NCBI RefSeq assembly: GCF_041206865.1 | Contig: NZ_JBGEDP010000001.1 | Span: forward strand, 3,410,001-3,474,000 | Length of the DNA stretch: 64,000 nucleotides | Direction: 5' to 3' | Origin: Mycobacterium sp. HUMS_12744610 | GTDB lineage: Bacteria > Actinomycetota > Actinomycetes > Mycobacteriales > Mycobacteriaceae | Shown here: one piece after another, positions 1-19,100 of the stretch | Layout of the letters: each line of letters opens with the position of its first letter | How positions within the stretch are numbered: the first letter of the stretch is position 1 | Program-made: the position numbers and the translations under genes | Notes under the pieces: model-generated | What the model was told of the DNA's origin: nothing | Database searches by the model: none | Seen by the model: the letters and a program-made list of their open reading frames with translations, nothing else

Positions 1-3000
1 GTTCGACCGCGGCGAAGATCTCGTCGCCCCGCCGCCACAGTGCCCGCAGTCCGCGGAAGGCCGGGCCGTACTGGTAGCCGCGCCCGGCCAGCTCGTCGTA
101 GGCGCCGCTGACGTCCACCGCCTCCGCGCCCACCGGCGGCCACACCGACAGATCGGCGGCCGGCTCCACCGTATCCGACCCCAGCACTGCTTCGGCATGC
201 AGCGTCCACTCCGAACCGGGCTGCGCCGCGGCGGAATACACCGACACCGCCCGCGATCCCGAATCGGCGGGAGCGGCCACCACGACCTGCAGCCGCACCC
301 CGCCGGCCGCCGGCAGCGCCAGCGGCGCCGACACGGTGAGCTCCTCGAGCACCGGGCAGCCGACCTCGTCACCGGCCCGCAACATCAACTCCACGAAGGC
401 GGCCCCCGGGTAGAGCACCGTGCCGGCCACCGCGTGATCGGCCAGCCACGGCTGCGCGCTCAGCGACAGCCGGCCCGTGAACACCGTCTGGCCCGAGTCG
501 GGCCGCTCCACCGTCGCGCCCAGCACGCCGTGTTCGATGCGCGCCAACCCCACCGCGGCCACATCGGATCCCGCCGCAGCGGGCGGCAGCCAGAACCTGC
601 GCCGCGCGAAGCCATACGTCGGCAGCGGTACCCGCCGGGCGTCCAGGCCGGTGAACACCGCGGGCCAGTCCACCCGCACGCCGGCGACGCTCGCCTGGCC
701 CAGCGACAGATGGAACCGCTGCAGGCCGCCGTCGTCGCGCCCGAGGGTGGGGACGACGACGGCGTCGCCGCGTTCGGCCACGGTGTCCTCGATGCCGGCG
801 ATCAGCACCGGGTGCGGGCTGGATTCGACGAAGACCCGGTACCCGTCGGCGTGCGCGGCGCGGACCGCCCGTTCGAATTGCACTGTCTGGCGGACGCTTT
901 GGTACCAGTACTCGGCGTCCAGCGCGGCGGTGTCGACGGAGGCGCCGGTGACGGTCGAGAAGAACGCGACCGAGGAGGAACGGGGAGCGATGCCGCACAG
1001 CGCCTCGGCGAGGGGCTCGCGGATCGCGTCGACCTGTTCCGAATGCGACGCGTAGTCCACGTCGATGGTGCGGGCCCGCACGTCCTCGGCCGCGCAACGG
1101 CGCATCAGCCCGGCCAGCGCGTCCGGTGTGCCGGAGACGGCGACCGCCGAAACGCCGTTGACCGCGGCGATGTTGAGGTGATCCGCCCATGGCGCGATCA
1201 ACTCGGCCGCCCGTTCCGCGCCGCAGGCCAGCGACACCATGCCGCCCGCGCCCGCCAGCCGCACCAGCAGCCGGCTGCGCAACGCCACCACCCGCGCGGC
1301 GTCCTCGAGCGACAGCGCCCCGGCCACGTAGGCCGCCGCGATCTCGCCCTGGGAGTGGCCGATCACCGCGTCGGGCAGCACCCCCACCGAGCGCCACAAC
1401 TGGGCCAGCGACACCATGACCGCCCACAGCGCCGGCTGCACCACGTCCACCCGGTCCAGCCCGGGCGCGCCGGGCGCGCCGCGCAGGACGTCGATCAGCG
1501 ACCACGGCACGTGCTCGCCGAGCGCCTTGTCGCAGCGGGTGATGTGTTCGGCGAACACCGTTGATTCCTCGAGCAACTGGGCACCCATGCCGGTCCACTG
1601 GGAGCCCTGGCCGGGGAACACGAACACGGTCTTGCCCACCGGCCGCGCCCGGCCCACCACCACACCCGCGCCCGGGGCGCCGGCGGCCAGACCGGCCAGC
1701 CCGCTCATCAATCGCCCGCGATCCGGCCCCGCCAGCACCGCCCGGTGCTCGAACAGCGACCGCGTCGACACCAGGGACCAACCCACGTCCACCGCATGCA
1801 GATCCGCGTCGGCCGACAGGTGCGCCAGCAGGCGGGCGGCCTGGTTGGTCAGCGCCTCGGCCGACCGGGCCGACAACACCCAGGGCACCGGCGCATCGGC
1901 GCGTTGTGCCGGCGGGCTTTCCGGCGCGGCGGGGACCTCTTCGACGATCACGTGCGCGTTGGTGCCGCTGATCCCGAACGACGACACGCCCGCGCGCCGC
2001 GGCCGGCCCTCGGCGGGCCATGGGCGCGGCTCGGTCAGCAGTGACACCGCGCCGGCCGACCAGTCCACGTGCGGCGTCGGCGCGTCGACGTGCAGCGTCT
2101 TGGGCATCACGCCGTGCCGCATCGCCTGCACCATCTTGATCACCCCGGCCGTCCCGGCCGCGGCGGACGTGTGCCCCATGTTCGACTTGATCGACCCCAA
2201 CCACAGCGGCCGGTCCGCGGGCCGGTCCTGGCCGTAGGTGGCCAGAAGTGCTTGTGCCTCAATGGGATCCCCGAGCGTGGTGCCGGTGCCATGCCCCTCG
2301 ACCACGTCCACGTCGGCCGTGCCCAGGCGGGCGCTGGCCAGCGCCGCGCGGATCACCCGCTGCTGCGCCGGCCCGTTGGGCGTGGCCAGCCCGTTGGAGG
2401 CGCCGTCCTGGTTCACCGCCGTACCCCGCAGCACCGCCAGCACCGGATGGCCCCGTCGGCGCGCGTCGGTCAAGCGCTCCAGCACCAGCACCCCGGCGCC
2501 CTCGGAGAACCCGGTGCCGTCGGCGGCGGCCGCATACGCCTTGCACCGGCCGTCGGCCGACAGGGCGCGCTGGCGGCTGAAGTCGACGAACATCGCCGGG
2601 GTCGCCATGACGGTCACACCACCGGCCAGCGCGAGATCGCACTCGCCCGACCGCAGCGACTGCACCGCCAGATGCATCGCCACCAGCGACGACGAGCACG
2701 CCGTGTCCACCGAAACCGCGGGGCCTTCCAGCCCCAGCGTGTACGCCACCCGCCCCGAGGCCACGCTCAGCGTCGACCCGCGCAGCCCGTAGCGCTCCAA
2801 CTCGCCGGGTACCCGCCCCTGGCCGCCGTAGGAGCCGTGGAACACCCCGGCGAACACGCCCGTCGGCGAACCCCGCAACGTCGACGGGTCGATCCCGGCG
2901 CGTTCCAACGCCTCCCACGACACCTCCAGCAGCAGGCGCTGCTGGGGGTCCATCGCCAGCGCCTCGCTGGGCGCGATCCCGAAGAACGCGGCGTCGAAGC

Positions 3001-3313
3001 CGGCCACGTCCGCCAGGAACCCGCCCGAGCGGGTGTAGGACCTGCCCGTCGCGTCGGGGTCGGGATCGAACAGTTCCGCCACGTCCCAGCCCCGGTCCGC
3101 GGGAAACTCGGAGACCACGTCGCGGCCGTCGGCGACCAGCCGCCACAAGCCTTCCGGTGAATCCACCCCGCCCGGGTAGCGGCAGCCCATCCCGACCACC
3201 GCCACCGGCTCGGTGGCCAGCGCGAGGAACTGACGGTTCTCGCGCTTGAGCCGCTCGTTTTCCTTCAGGGTCTTCCGCAGGGCCTCGACGAGCTCTGCGT
3301 GGCTGCTGGTCAC
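1..3313 (-). CDS. Modular type I polyketide synthase, N-terminal part (pks7-like position), cut by window edge
   Basis: A large multidomain enzyme that extends acyl chains, probably for a methyl-branched envelope lipid. It reads in one frame from a GTG at 3313 to base 1, about 1104 residues. It opens with a short charged docking helix. The ketosynthase follows: active-site Cys in DTACSSS near residue 205, then HGTGT and GTNAHV. The acyltransferase has GQGSQ and the GHSQG nucleophile near residue 653. Its selectivity motif is YASHS near residue 754, which in this family usually indicates methylmalonyl-CoA rather than malonyl-CoA. A dehydratase begins near residue 950 with the [12 protein letters not shown] motif. 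Later domains lie outside the window. It starts 48 nt after the pks10-like gene, so the two are probably co-transcribed. Domain calls are firm; the orthologue name rests on gene order only. Confidence 0.9.
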   Translation of the reverse strand, partial: MTSSHAELVEALRKTLKENERLKRENRQFLALATEPVAVVGMGCRYPGGVDSPEGLWRLVADGRDVVSEFPADRGWDVAELFDPDPDATGRSYTRSGGFLADVAGFDAAFFGIAPSEALAMDPQQRLLLEVSWEALERAGIDPSTLRGSPTGVFAGVFHGSYGGQGRVPGELERYGLRGSTLSVASGRVAYTLGLEGPAVSVDTACSSSLVAMHLAVQSLRSGECDLALAGGVTVMATPAMFVDFSRQRALSADGRCKAYAAAADGTGFSEGAGVLVLERLTDARRRGHPVLAVLRGTAVNQDGASNGLATPNGPAQQRVIRAALASARLGTADVDVVEGHGTGTTLGDPIEAQALLATYGQDRPADRPLWLGSIKSNMGHTSAAAGTAGVIKMVQAMRHGVMPKTLHVDAPTPHVDWSAGAVSLLTEPRPWPAEGRPRRAGVSSFGISGTNAHVIVEEVPAAPESPPAQRADAPVPWVLSARSAEALTNQAARLLAHLSADADLHAVDVGWSLVSTRSLFEHRAVLAGPDRGRLMSGLAGLAAGAPGAGVVVGRARPVGKTVFVFPGQGSQWTGMGAQLLEESTVFAEHITRCDKALGEHVPWSLIDVLRGAPGAPGLDRVDVVQPALWAVMVSLAQLWRSVGVLPDAVIGHSQGEIAAAYVAGALSLEDAARVVALRSRLLVRLAGAGGMVSLACGAERAAELIAPWADHLNIAAVNGVSAVAVSGTPDALAGLMRRCAAEDVRARTIDVDYASHSEQVDAIREPLAEALCGIAPRSSSVAFFSTVTGASVDTAALDAEYWYQSVRQTVQFERAVRAAHADGYRVFVESSPHPVLIAGIEDTVAERGDAVVVPTLGRDDGGLQRFHLSLGQASVAGVRVDWPAVFTGLDARRVPLPTYGFARRRFWLPPAAAGSDVAAVGLARIEHGVLGATVERPDSGQTVFTGRLSLSAQPWLADHAVAGTVLYPGAAFVELMLRAGDEVGCPVLEELTVSAPLALPAAGGVRLQVVVAAPADSGSRAVSVYSAAAQPGSEWTLHAEAVLGSDTVEPAADLSVWPPVGAEAVDVSGAYDELAGRGYQYGPAFRGLRALWRRGDEIFAAVE

Positions 3314-3361
3314 CGGGCGACCCGGCCTCTCAAAGCGCGCAGCGCAGTCCCCGATCGCGCA

Positions 3362-4424
3362 TCAGTGCCAGCGCAGCAACACGAGTTCGGAACAGAATCC
3401 CGGCCCCATCGCGATCATCAGCCCGGGGCTGTCACTGGGCGGCGGTTTGGCGATGGTGTCGCGCAGCACATGCAGCACCGAAGCCGACGAGAGGTTGCCG
3501 ATCTCCCCGAGCGAGCGCCAGGTCAGTTCCAGGGCCTGCGGCGGCAGGTTCAGGCTTTCGGTGATCGCCTCGATGATCTTGGGGCCGCCGGGGTGGGTGA
3601 CCCACGCGCCGATATCGGTGGTCGTCAGGCCGTGGTCGCCCAGGAACGCCGTGACGTCCCCGGCCAGGTACTGGCGGACCGTGTCCGCCAGGTCCCGCGA
3701 CAGCACGAGCTCGAACCCGGCGGCGCCGACGTCGTAGCCCATGGTGCGCAGCGAGTCCGGGTACAGATGGCTGCGCGAGTCGAGGACGTCGGGCCCGCCG
3801 GCGCCCGTCTGTTCGGCGCGGCGCTCGCCGACGGCGACCACCGCGCCGGCCCCGTCGGCGAACAGCGCGCTGCCGACAAGGCCGGGCAGCGACGGCTTGT
3901 ACCCCGGGTAGGTCAGCGAGCAGAGCTCGACGGAGACCAGGGCCGCGACGCCGTCCGGCGCGCCGCGCAGGTAGTCGTGCAGCCGGCCCACACCCGCCGC
4001 CCCGGCCACGCAGCCCAGGCCGAACAGGGGCACCCGCCGCACGTCGTCGCGCAGGCAGCCGTCCGGCGATCCGGGCGTCCAGGGACGGCACGGCCAGCCC
4101 GGTCACCGTCGTCGTGATGAGCAGGTCGACGTCCTGCGGCTGCAGCCCCGCCTCGTCCAGGGCGCCGGCGAGGGCCTTGCAGCCGAGGTCGACGGCGCTG
4201 TCGATGAAGATGCGGTTGGCCACCCCGAACTCGGTCAGCGTGGGGTAACGCTCCAGGGGCAGGACCAGGTGGCGGCCGTTGACCTTGGCGCTGGTGTGCA
4301 GCTGCCGAACGATGTCCTCGTAGCCCTCGAACTCCGGAATGCTGACGAAGAAGTCGGTCAGCTCTCGCTGGGTATAGCGGTAGGGCGGCAACGCGCCGAA
4401 CACTCCCGCGACGACGCTTCTCAT
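3362..4424 (-). pseudogene. pks10: Type III polyketide synthase (chalcone synthase-like), frameshifted
   Basis: Type III synthases condense acyl-CoA starters with malonyl-CoA extenders using one Cys-His-Asn site. The 5' part (ATG at 4424, preceded by AAAGGGG) encodes a typical N-terminus ending in [12 protein letters not shown]. The 3' part, in another frame, continues as [16 protein letters not shown] with the catalytic Cys, then THPGGP with the His and GNLSSASV with the Asn. The frame changes near 4055: the sequence reads CTGCCTGCG where CTGGGCCTGCG would restore the frame, so two G's appear to be missing. All catalytic residues survive but lie in two frames, so no functional enzyme is expected unless this is a sequencing error. 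Its place between argH and a type I PKS matches pks10 in M. tuberculosis. Confidence 0.85.
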
Positions 4425-4528
4425 CGGCACCCCTTTTGGAGACGGAGATCGCGGCCGAGATTTTCGGCCACTTCTCAACGATGCCGGAGTTTAGTCGCTC
4501 CGAATGCGGGAACGCCGGGTCCGGGCGT

Positions 4529-7160
<2,632 letters not shown>

Positions 7161-7186
7161 GAACCAACTCCTTTTAGTTGAAACGC

Positions 7187-7690
7187 TTACGTGAGCTTTT
7201 CCAGTGCGCTGGCCAGCTCGGTACCGGTCATGGGCTCGCGGGCCGCCACGAAGACGGTGTCGTCGCCCGCGATGGTGCCGACGACGTACGGTAGCGCCGC
7301 GCGATCGATCGCGCTGGCCAAATAGTCCGCCGCGCCGGGCGGGGTGCGCAGCACCGCGAGGTTCCCGCTGGCGTCCGCCGACACCAGCAGGTCGCTGAGC
7401 AGCCGCGACAGCCGCGCGGTGCCGCCGGACACCCCGCGCACCGGGCTGCCGTCCTCGGGCACGATGTAGACCCCGACGCCGCCGTCGGCGCCGCGCAGCT
7501 TGACCGCGCCCAGTTCCTCGAGGTCGCGCGACAGCGTGGCCTGGGTGACGTCGATGCCCTCGCCCGCCAGCCGCGCGGCCAGCTCGCTCTGGCTGCGCAC
7601 CGGCGAGGACGACAGGATCGCCACGATCCGGGCCTGCCGCCCGGCCCGCGTCGTCTCCGGTGTCGCCTTCGATCTAGTCAACGGCGCCAC
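7187..7690 (-). CDS. argR: Arginine repressor
   Basis: Hexameric transcription factor that represses arginine genes when arginine binds. The 167-residue protein has an N-terminal winged helix-turn-helix (SQSELAARL...[13 protein letters not shown], about residues 33-63) and a C-terminal oligomerisation and arginine-binding domain ending in [15 protein letters not shown]. The start is GTG at 7690, preceded by GAGGAG; no ATG fits better. It lies between argF (39 nt gap) and argG (26 nt gap), so the repressor is part of the operon it is expected to control through the site at 13023-13036. Confidence 0.96.
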   Translation of the reverse strand: MAPLTRSKATPETTRAGRQARIVAILSSSPVRSQSELAARLAGEGIDVTQATLSRDLEELGAVKLRGADGGVGVYIVPEDGSPVRGVSGGTARLSRLLSDLLVSADASGNLAVLRTPPGAADYLASAIDRAALPYVVGTIAGDDTVFVAAREPMTGTELASALEKLT

Positions 7691-7729
7691 TCCTCCTCAC
7701 CGCTTCGCTCTGCATCATCGCCGGCGCGG

Positions 7730-9845
<2,116 letters not shown>

Positions 9846-9849
<4 letters not shown>

Positions 9850-10777
9850 CTGCGCCGCTCCTCCGCAGCTTTTCCGATCGCACCGCGCCGCTTATCGTCG
9901 CCGGCGCGCACCACCTTGGTCCCGGTGCCCGCGTCGGTGAAAAGCTCCACCAACACACAGTGTTCGACCCGGCCGTCGATGATGTGGGCGCTGGGCACGC
10001 CACCGGTGACGGCCCGCAGACACGCCTCGACCTTGGGGATCATGCCCTCCTCCAGCGTGGGTAGCAGTTGCGACAGTGTAGCGGTGTCGATTTCGCTGAC
10101 CAGCGATTCTTTCTCGGGCCACCGCGTGTACAGGCCCTCGATATCGGTGAGCACCAAAAGCTTTTCGGCCCCAAGGGCTTCGGCCAGCGCCGCGGCGGCG
10201 GTGTCGGAGTTGATATTGTGCACCACGCCGTCCTCGTCGGGCGCCAGCGTCGACACCACCGGGATGCGGCGCGCTGCAATGAGATCCAGCAATGCGGCTG
10301 TGTTGACGTGGGCGACGTCTCCGACCAGGCCTATGTCGGTGGCCACGCCGTCGACGTTGACGCTGCGCCGGATCGCGGTGAACAGCTGGGCGTCCTCACC
10401 GGTCACGCCGACGGCATAGGGCCCGTGCGCGTTGACGAGGTTGACCAGCTCGCGCCCGACCTGCCCGAACAACACCATCCGCGCCACGTCGAGCACTTCC
10501 GGTGTGGTGACGCGGAATCCGCCCTTGAAGTCGCCCGCGATGCCGAGGCGCCGCAGCATGGCCGTGATCTGGGGGCCGCCGCCGTGCACGACGACCGGGT
10601 GGATGCCGCAGTTGCGCAGGAAGGCCATGTCCGCGGCGAAGGCGTGTTTGAGCGTGTCGTCGATCATGGCGTTGCCGCCGTATTTGACCACGACGATCTT
10701 GCCGTGCAGTTGCTTGAGCCACGGTAGGGCCTCGGCCAGCACCTCGGCCTTGAGCTGCGTGGGCAGGGTGTCGACGT

Positions 10778-10781
<4 letters not shown>
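9846..10781 (-). CDS. argB: Acetylglutamate kinase
   Basis: Phosphorylates N-acetylglutamate, the usual arginine feedback point. The 311-residue amino-acid-kinase fold shows the KYGGNAM phosphate loop, the VHGGGPQI substrate loop and the [11 protein letters not shown]-binding block. The N-terminal helix before the kinase core ([21 protein letters not shown]) is the kind found in hexameric, arginine-inhibited enzymes, so feedback inhibition is inferred. The GTG start overlaps the argJ stop by 4 nt. Confidence 0.96.
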
Positions 10782-13036
<2,255 letters not shown>

Positions 13037-13083
13037 GCACTTTGCAAATCCATTCTGACGCTCCGGAATGTTGCCCTGACACA

Positions 13084-13121
13084 AAGTGGTGCCGGACTCC
13101 GTTAGGAGCCCGGCACCACTT
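13084..13121 (-). terminator. Hairpin terminator after the giant PE gene
   Basis: A 12-bp perfect stem (AAGTGGTGCCGG with CCGGCACCACTT) extended by CTCC/GGAG across a GTTA loop, 23 nt past the PE stop codon. In the minus direction it is followed by TTTGTGTC, a weak U-tract typical of mycobacteria. It separates the PE gene from the argC promoter region. Confidence 0.75.
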
Positions 13122-13143
13122 CGTTGTCGGGTTCTGGCAGCCC

Positions 13144-16100
13144 TTACGCGGCGACGCTGATGCCGAGGCTGGCCTGCAGGCTGGCCTCCAAGGAGGCGCC
13201 CAGGTCGTTCAGGGCGGCCTCCAGCGAGCCCACGACGGTGCCGCCGGTCTGGGCGAGCCCGTTGAGGGCACCGCCGAGGTCGACGGCCAGGGACTCGGCC
13301 GTCTGGAACACCCCCGGGAAGGCCACGCCCACGGTCGCGCCGAGAGCGTCGCCGAGTTCGGTGGCGATGGCCGCGGTGGTGTCCACCCAGATGTTCGCGA
13401 TGGCGCCACCCGTCTGCCCCAGGCCGTACAGCGCCCCACCCAACCCGCTGACCAGGTTTGCGGTGGTGCTGAGCAGGCCCGTCAGGCCGCCGCGCAGGCC
13501 GGCCGTCAGGGCTCCCCCGGCGTTGGCCAGTCCGCTCAGGGCGGCGCCCAGGCTGGCGGCCAGGGCGGCGTTGATCGTCAACGCCAGGTTGGTGTTGAGC
13601 AGCGCGCCCAGGCTGGCGGCCAGGTTCTCGCCGGTCTGGATGAGGGCGTTGATGCCCCCACCGAGGTCGGCGGCCAGGGTGCCACCGAGGTTGAGCAGGC
13701 CGTTGAGGCCGCCGCTCAGACCGGCCTGGATGGCCGCCTCCAGCGGACCGAGGCCCGCCAGCGAGCCGTTCAGGGCCAGCGACAGGGCGGCGTTCAGTGA
13801 GGCACCGAACCCGTTGAGGGCGGCGCCGAGGCTGCCGGTCAGCGCGACCCCGGTCTGCAGCAGCCCGTTCAGGCTGCCACCGAGGTTGGCCGCCAGGTTC
13901 GCCCCGGTGTTGATCAGCGAGTTCAGGCCGGTCTGCAGGCTGGCCGCCAGCGAGGCGGGCAGGCCCAGCAGCGCGCTCAGGCCCGCCAGGTTGCCGCTGA
14001 GCGCCAACTGCAGCGCCGCACCGAACGACCCACCCAGATTGCCCAGCGCCGCACCGAAGTTGGCCGCGAACGACTCCCCAGTCTGGATCAACCCGTTGAG
14101 ACCCGCCCCGAACGAATTCAGCAGCGTCGCACCGGTGTTGACCAACCCGTTGAGGCCGCCGGTCAGACCCGCCTGGATCAGCGCGCCCAGCGGGCCCAGG
14201 CCCGCCAGCGACCCGCTCAACATGCCCGACAACGCCACACCGAGCGAACCACCCAACCCGTTGAGCGCCCCACCGATGTCGCCGGCCAGCGACGCCCCGG
14301 TCTGCAGCACACCGTTGAGCCCACCACCAAGGGTCGCCGCCAGGTTCGCACCCGTGGTGATCAACCCGTTCAGACCCGTCTGCAGGCTCGCCGCCAGCGA
14401 GGCCGGCAGACCCAGCAGACCACTCAGACCCGCCAGGTTGCCACTGAGCGCCAACTGCAGCGCCGCACCGAACGACCCACCCAGATTGCCCAGCGCCGCA
14501 CCGAAATTGGCCGCGAACGCCTCGCCCGTCTGGATCAACCCGTTCAGCCCGGCACCCAGCGTGCTGGCCAGGGTGCCACCCAGGTTGGCCAGGCCCGACA
14601 GCCCGCCGGTCAGGCCGCCTTCGATGGCCAGCCCTAGCGGGCCGAGACCCGCCAGCGACGCGTTCAGGGCGGCGTAAAGGTTCGCGCCTACCGAACCGCC
14701 GAGGCCGTTGAGTGCCACACCGATGTCGGTGGCCAGGCCCTCGGCGGTGTGTACCAGCACGTTGAGTCCGGCACCGAGGTTGCCCGCGAGGGCTCCGCCG
14801 ACGTTGGCCAGGCCGTTGAAGCCGGTCTGCAGGGTGGCGGCCAGCGAGGCCGGCAGGCCCAGCAGCGCGCTCAGGCCCGCCAGGTTGCCGCTGAGCGCCA
14901 ACTGCAGCGCCGCACCGAACGACCCACCCAGATTGCCCAGCGCCGCACCGAAGTTGGCCGCGAACGACTCCCCGGTCTGGATCAACCCGTTGAGACCCGC
15001 CCCGAACGAATTCAGCAGCGTCGCACCGGTGTTGACCAACCCGTTGAGGCCGCCGGTCAAACCCGCCTCGATGACCGCGCCCAGCGGGCCCAGGCCCGCC
15101 AGCGACCCGCTCAACATGCCCGACAACGCCACACCGAGCGAACCACCCAACCCGTTGAGCGCCCCACCGATGTCGGCGGCCAGCGACGCCCCGGTCTGCA
15201 GCACACCGTTGAGCCCACCACCAAGGGTCGCCGCCAGGTTCGCACCCGTGGTGATCAACCCGTTCAGACCCGTCTGCAGGCTCGCCGCCAGCGAGGCCGG
15301 CAGACCCAGCAGACCACTCAGACCCGCCAGGTTGCCACTCAGCGCCAACTGCAGCGCCGCACCGAACGACCCACCCAGATTGCCCAGCGCCGCACCGAAA
15401 TTGGCCGCGAACGCCTCGCCCGTCTGGATCAACCCGTTCAGCCCGGCACCCAGCGAGGTGGCCAGCGTCGCGCCGGTGTTGAGCAGGCCGTTGAGGCCGC
15501 CGCTCAGACCCGCCTGGATCAGCGCGCCCAGCGGGCCGAGACCGGCCAGTGAACCGCTCAGGGCGAGCGACAGGGCCCCGCCCAGCGAGGCGCCGAAGCC
15601 GCTGAGCGCCCCGCCGATGTCGCCGGCCAGCGAGGCACCGGTCTGCAGGGCGGCGTTGAGGCCGGCCCCCAGCGAGGTGGCCAGAGTCGCGCCGGTGTTG
15701 ACCAGCCCGTTCAGACCCGTCTGCAGGCTCGCCGCCAGCGACGCGGGCAGACCCAGCAGACCACTCAGACCCGCCAGGTTGCCGCTGAGCGCCAACTGCA
15801 GCGCCGCACCGAACGACCCACCCAGATTGCCCAGCGCCGCACCGAAGTTGGCCGCGAACGACTCCCCGGTCTGGATCAACCCGTTGAGACCCGCCCCGAA
15901 CGAATTCAGCAGCGTCGCACCGGTGTTGACCAACCCGTTGAGGCCGCCGGTCAAACCCGCCTCGATGACCGCGCCCAGCGGGCCCAGGCCCGCCAGCGAC
16001 CCGCTCAACATGCCCGACAACGCCACACCGAGCGAACCACCCAACCCGTTGAGCGCCCCACCGATGTCGGCGGCCAGCGACGCCCCGGTCTGCAGGGCGG

Positions 16101-19100
16101 CGTTGAGGCCGGCCCCCAGCGAGGTGGCCAACGTCGCACCGGTGTTGACCAGCCCGTTGAGACCCGTCTGCAGGCTCGCCGCCAGCGAGGCCGGCAGACC
16201 CAGCAGACCACCCAGGCCCGCCAGGTTGCCACTCAGCGCCAACTGCAGCGCCGCACCGAACGACCCACCCAGATTGCCCAGCGCCGCACCGAAATTGGCC
16301 GCGAACGCCTCGCCTGTCTGGATCAACCCGTTGAGGCCGGTCCCCAGCTCGGCGGCCAGCGTCCCGCCCAGGTTGGCCAGGCCGGAGAAGCCGCCGCTGA
16401 GGCCGGTCTCGATGGCCACGCCCAGCGGGCCCAGGCCCGCCAGCGAGCCGCTCAGCCCGGCCGAGACGGCCAGACTCAGGGAGCCACCCAGGCCGTTCAG
16501 CGCGCCGCCGACGTCGGCGGCGAGCGAGGCGCCGGTCTGCAGCAGCCCGTTCAGCCCGGCACCCAGGGTGGTCGCCAGGGCCACACCGGTCTGGAACAGG
16601 TTCGGGAACGTCACGCCGAGGCTGGCGGCCAGCGCGTTGGTCAGCGCGGCGCTGATCTGCGCCGCGGCGTTGGCCCAGATGGCCCCGAGGTTGGCGCCGG
16701 TCTGCAACAGCGCGTTCAATCCGCCGCCGAGCTCGGCGCCCAGCATCGCGCCCGTGTTGAGCAGGCCGGTGAAGCCGGTCTGCAGGCTGGCTACCAGCGA
16801 GGCCGGCAGACCCAGCAGGGCGCTCAGACCGGAAAGGTTGCCGCTGATCGCCAACTGCAGCGCCGCGCTCAGCGACCCGCCGAGCCCGGACAGGGCACCA
16901 CCGAGGTTGGCCGCGAACGACGCCCCTGTCTGCAGCAAGCCGTTGAGCCCGGCGCCCAGGGTGGTGGCCAAGGTGGCGCCGGTGTTCAACAGATCCGACA
17001 GGCCGCCGCTGAGGGCGCCACTCAGGGCCGCGCCCAGCGGGCCCAGCCCGGCCAACGAACCGCTGAGGGCGAGCGACAGGGCCGCGTTCAGCGAGCCGCC
17101 CAGGCCTGAGAGGGCCGCGCCGAAGTCACCGCCCAGCGAAAGCCCGGTCTGCAGCAGACCGTTGAACCCGGCGCCCAGGCCGTTGAGCAGGGCGCCGCCG
17201 GCGTTGAGCACGCCGTTCAGGCCGGTCTGCAGGCTGGCCGCCAGCGAGGCCGGCAGGCCGAGCAGGCCACTGAGCCCAGTGATGCCGGCGTTGAGACTGG
17301 CGTTCAGGCCCGCGCTCAGCGACGCACCCAGGTTGCCCAGTACCGCACCGAAGTTGCCCGCCAGCGATGCGCCCGTCTGCAGCAGGCCGTTGAGGCCGGT
17401 ACCCAGCTCGGTCGCCAGCATCCCGCCGGTGTTCAGCAGGCCGTTCAGGCCGCCGCTGAGCCCCGCCTCGATCAGCGCACCCAGCGGGCCCAGACCCGCC
17501 AGCGAACCGCTCAGGCCGAGCGACAGCGCCGCGTTCAGCGACACACCCAGGTTGTTGAGCGCGGCGCCGAAGTTGCCGGCCAGCGACGCCCCGGTCTGCA
17601 CCAGCGCGCTCAGGCCGCCGCCGAGGCCGTTGAGCAGGGCGCCGCCGGCGTTGAGCACGCCGTTCAGGCCGGTCTGCAGGCTGGCGGCCAGCGAGGCCGG
17701 CAGGCCGAGCAGGCCACTGAGCCCGGTGATGCCGGCGTTGAGACTGGCGTTGAGGGCCGCGCTCAACGACCCACCCAGGTTGCCCAGCGCCGCACCGAAG
17801 TTGCCGGCCAACGACGCACCCGTCTGCAGCAGCCCGTTCAGGCCGGCGCCCAGCTGGGTCACCAGCATGCCGCCGGTGTTCAGCAGGCCCGACAGGCCGC
17901 CGGTCAGGCCGGCTTCCAGGAGTGCCCCCAGCGGACCTAGGCCGGCCAGCGAACCACTCAGCAGGCCCGAGAGCGCCAGGTTGAGGGAGCCGCCCAGGCC
18001 GTTCAGGGCCCCGCCGATGTCGGCGGCCAGCGACACCCCGGTGTCCAGTAGCCCGTTGAGGCCCCCGCCGAGGTTCGCCGCCAGATTCGCGCCGGTGTTG
18101 AGCAGGCCGTTGAAGCCGGTCTGCAGGCTGGCCGCCAGCGAGGCCGGCAGGCCCAGCAGGGCGCCAAGACCCGAGAGGTTGCCGCTGATGGCCAGCTGCA
18201 GCGCCGCGCCCAGCGAGCCACCCAGGCCGGTCAGGGCCGCACCGAAGTTGGCCGCGAACGACTCGCCGGTCTGGACGAGCGCGTTCAGGCCCGCACCCAG
18301 CTCGCCGGCCAGCGTCGCCCCGGTGTTGGCCAGCACCGACAGCCCGCCGGTCAGGCCGGACTCGATGGTCAGCCCCAGCTGACCGAGCCCGGCCAGCGAA
18401 CCACTCAGCGCGGCCGACAGCGCGGCGTTCAGGGAGCCGCCCACCCCGTTGAGCGCCGCGCCGATGTCGCCGGCCAGCGACGCACCGGTCTGCACCAGGA
18501 CGTTCAGCCCGGCCCCCAGGTTGCCGGCCAGGGCCTCACCGACGTTGAGGAGCCCGTTCAGGCCGGTGCCCAGGCTGGCCGCGAGCGAGGCCGGCAGGCC
18601 CAGCAGCGCGCCGAGGCCGGCCAGGTTGCCACTCAGGGCCAGCTGGAGCGCCGCGCTGAACGACCCACCCAGATCGGACAGCGCCGCGCCGAAGTTGGCC
18701 GCGAACGACGCACCGGTCTGCAGCAGCGAGTTCAGGCCGGCACCGAGGTCACCGACCAGCGCGGCGCCGGTGGTCAGCAGCCCGTTGAGGCCACCGGTCA
18801 GGCCCGCCTGAATGAGCGCACCCAGCGGGCCGAGACCTGCCAGCGACCCGCTCAGGGCACCCGAGAGCGCCACGCTGAGCGAGCCGCCCAGCCCGTTGAG
18901 CGCCCCACCGATGTCAGCGGCCAGCGACACCCCGGTCTGCAGCAACCCGTTCAGGCCCGCACCGAAGTTGGCCGCCAGGTTCGCGCCGGTGTTGATCAGC
19001 CCGTTGAGGCCGGCACCGAGGCTGGCGGCCAACGACGCCGGCAGACCGAGCAGCGCACCAAGGCCGCTCAGGTTGCCGCTGAGCATCAGCTGCAACGCCG

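Noticed and set aside
197..1564. Long plus-strand frame opposite the PKS.
   Set aside because: Arg/His/Gly-rich antisense translation of a high-GC gene; the PKS motifs on the minus strand explain the sequence.
14708..18382. A 1224-codon open frame on the plus strand opposite the giant PE gene.
   Set aside because: It is the reverse complement of the repeats and stays open only because of their codon composition (Pro/Ser/Ala-rich, no domains, no ribosome-binding site).
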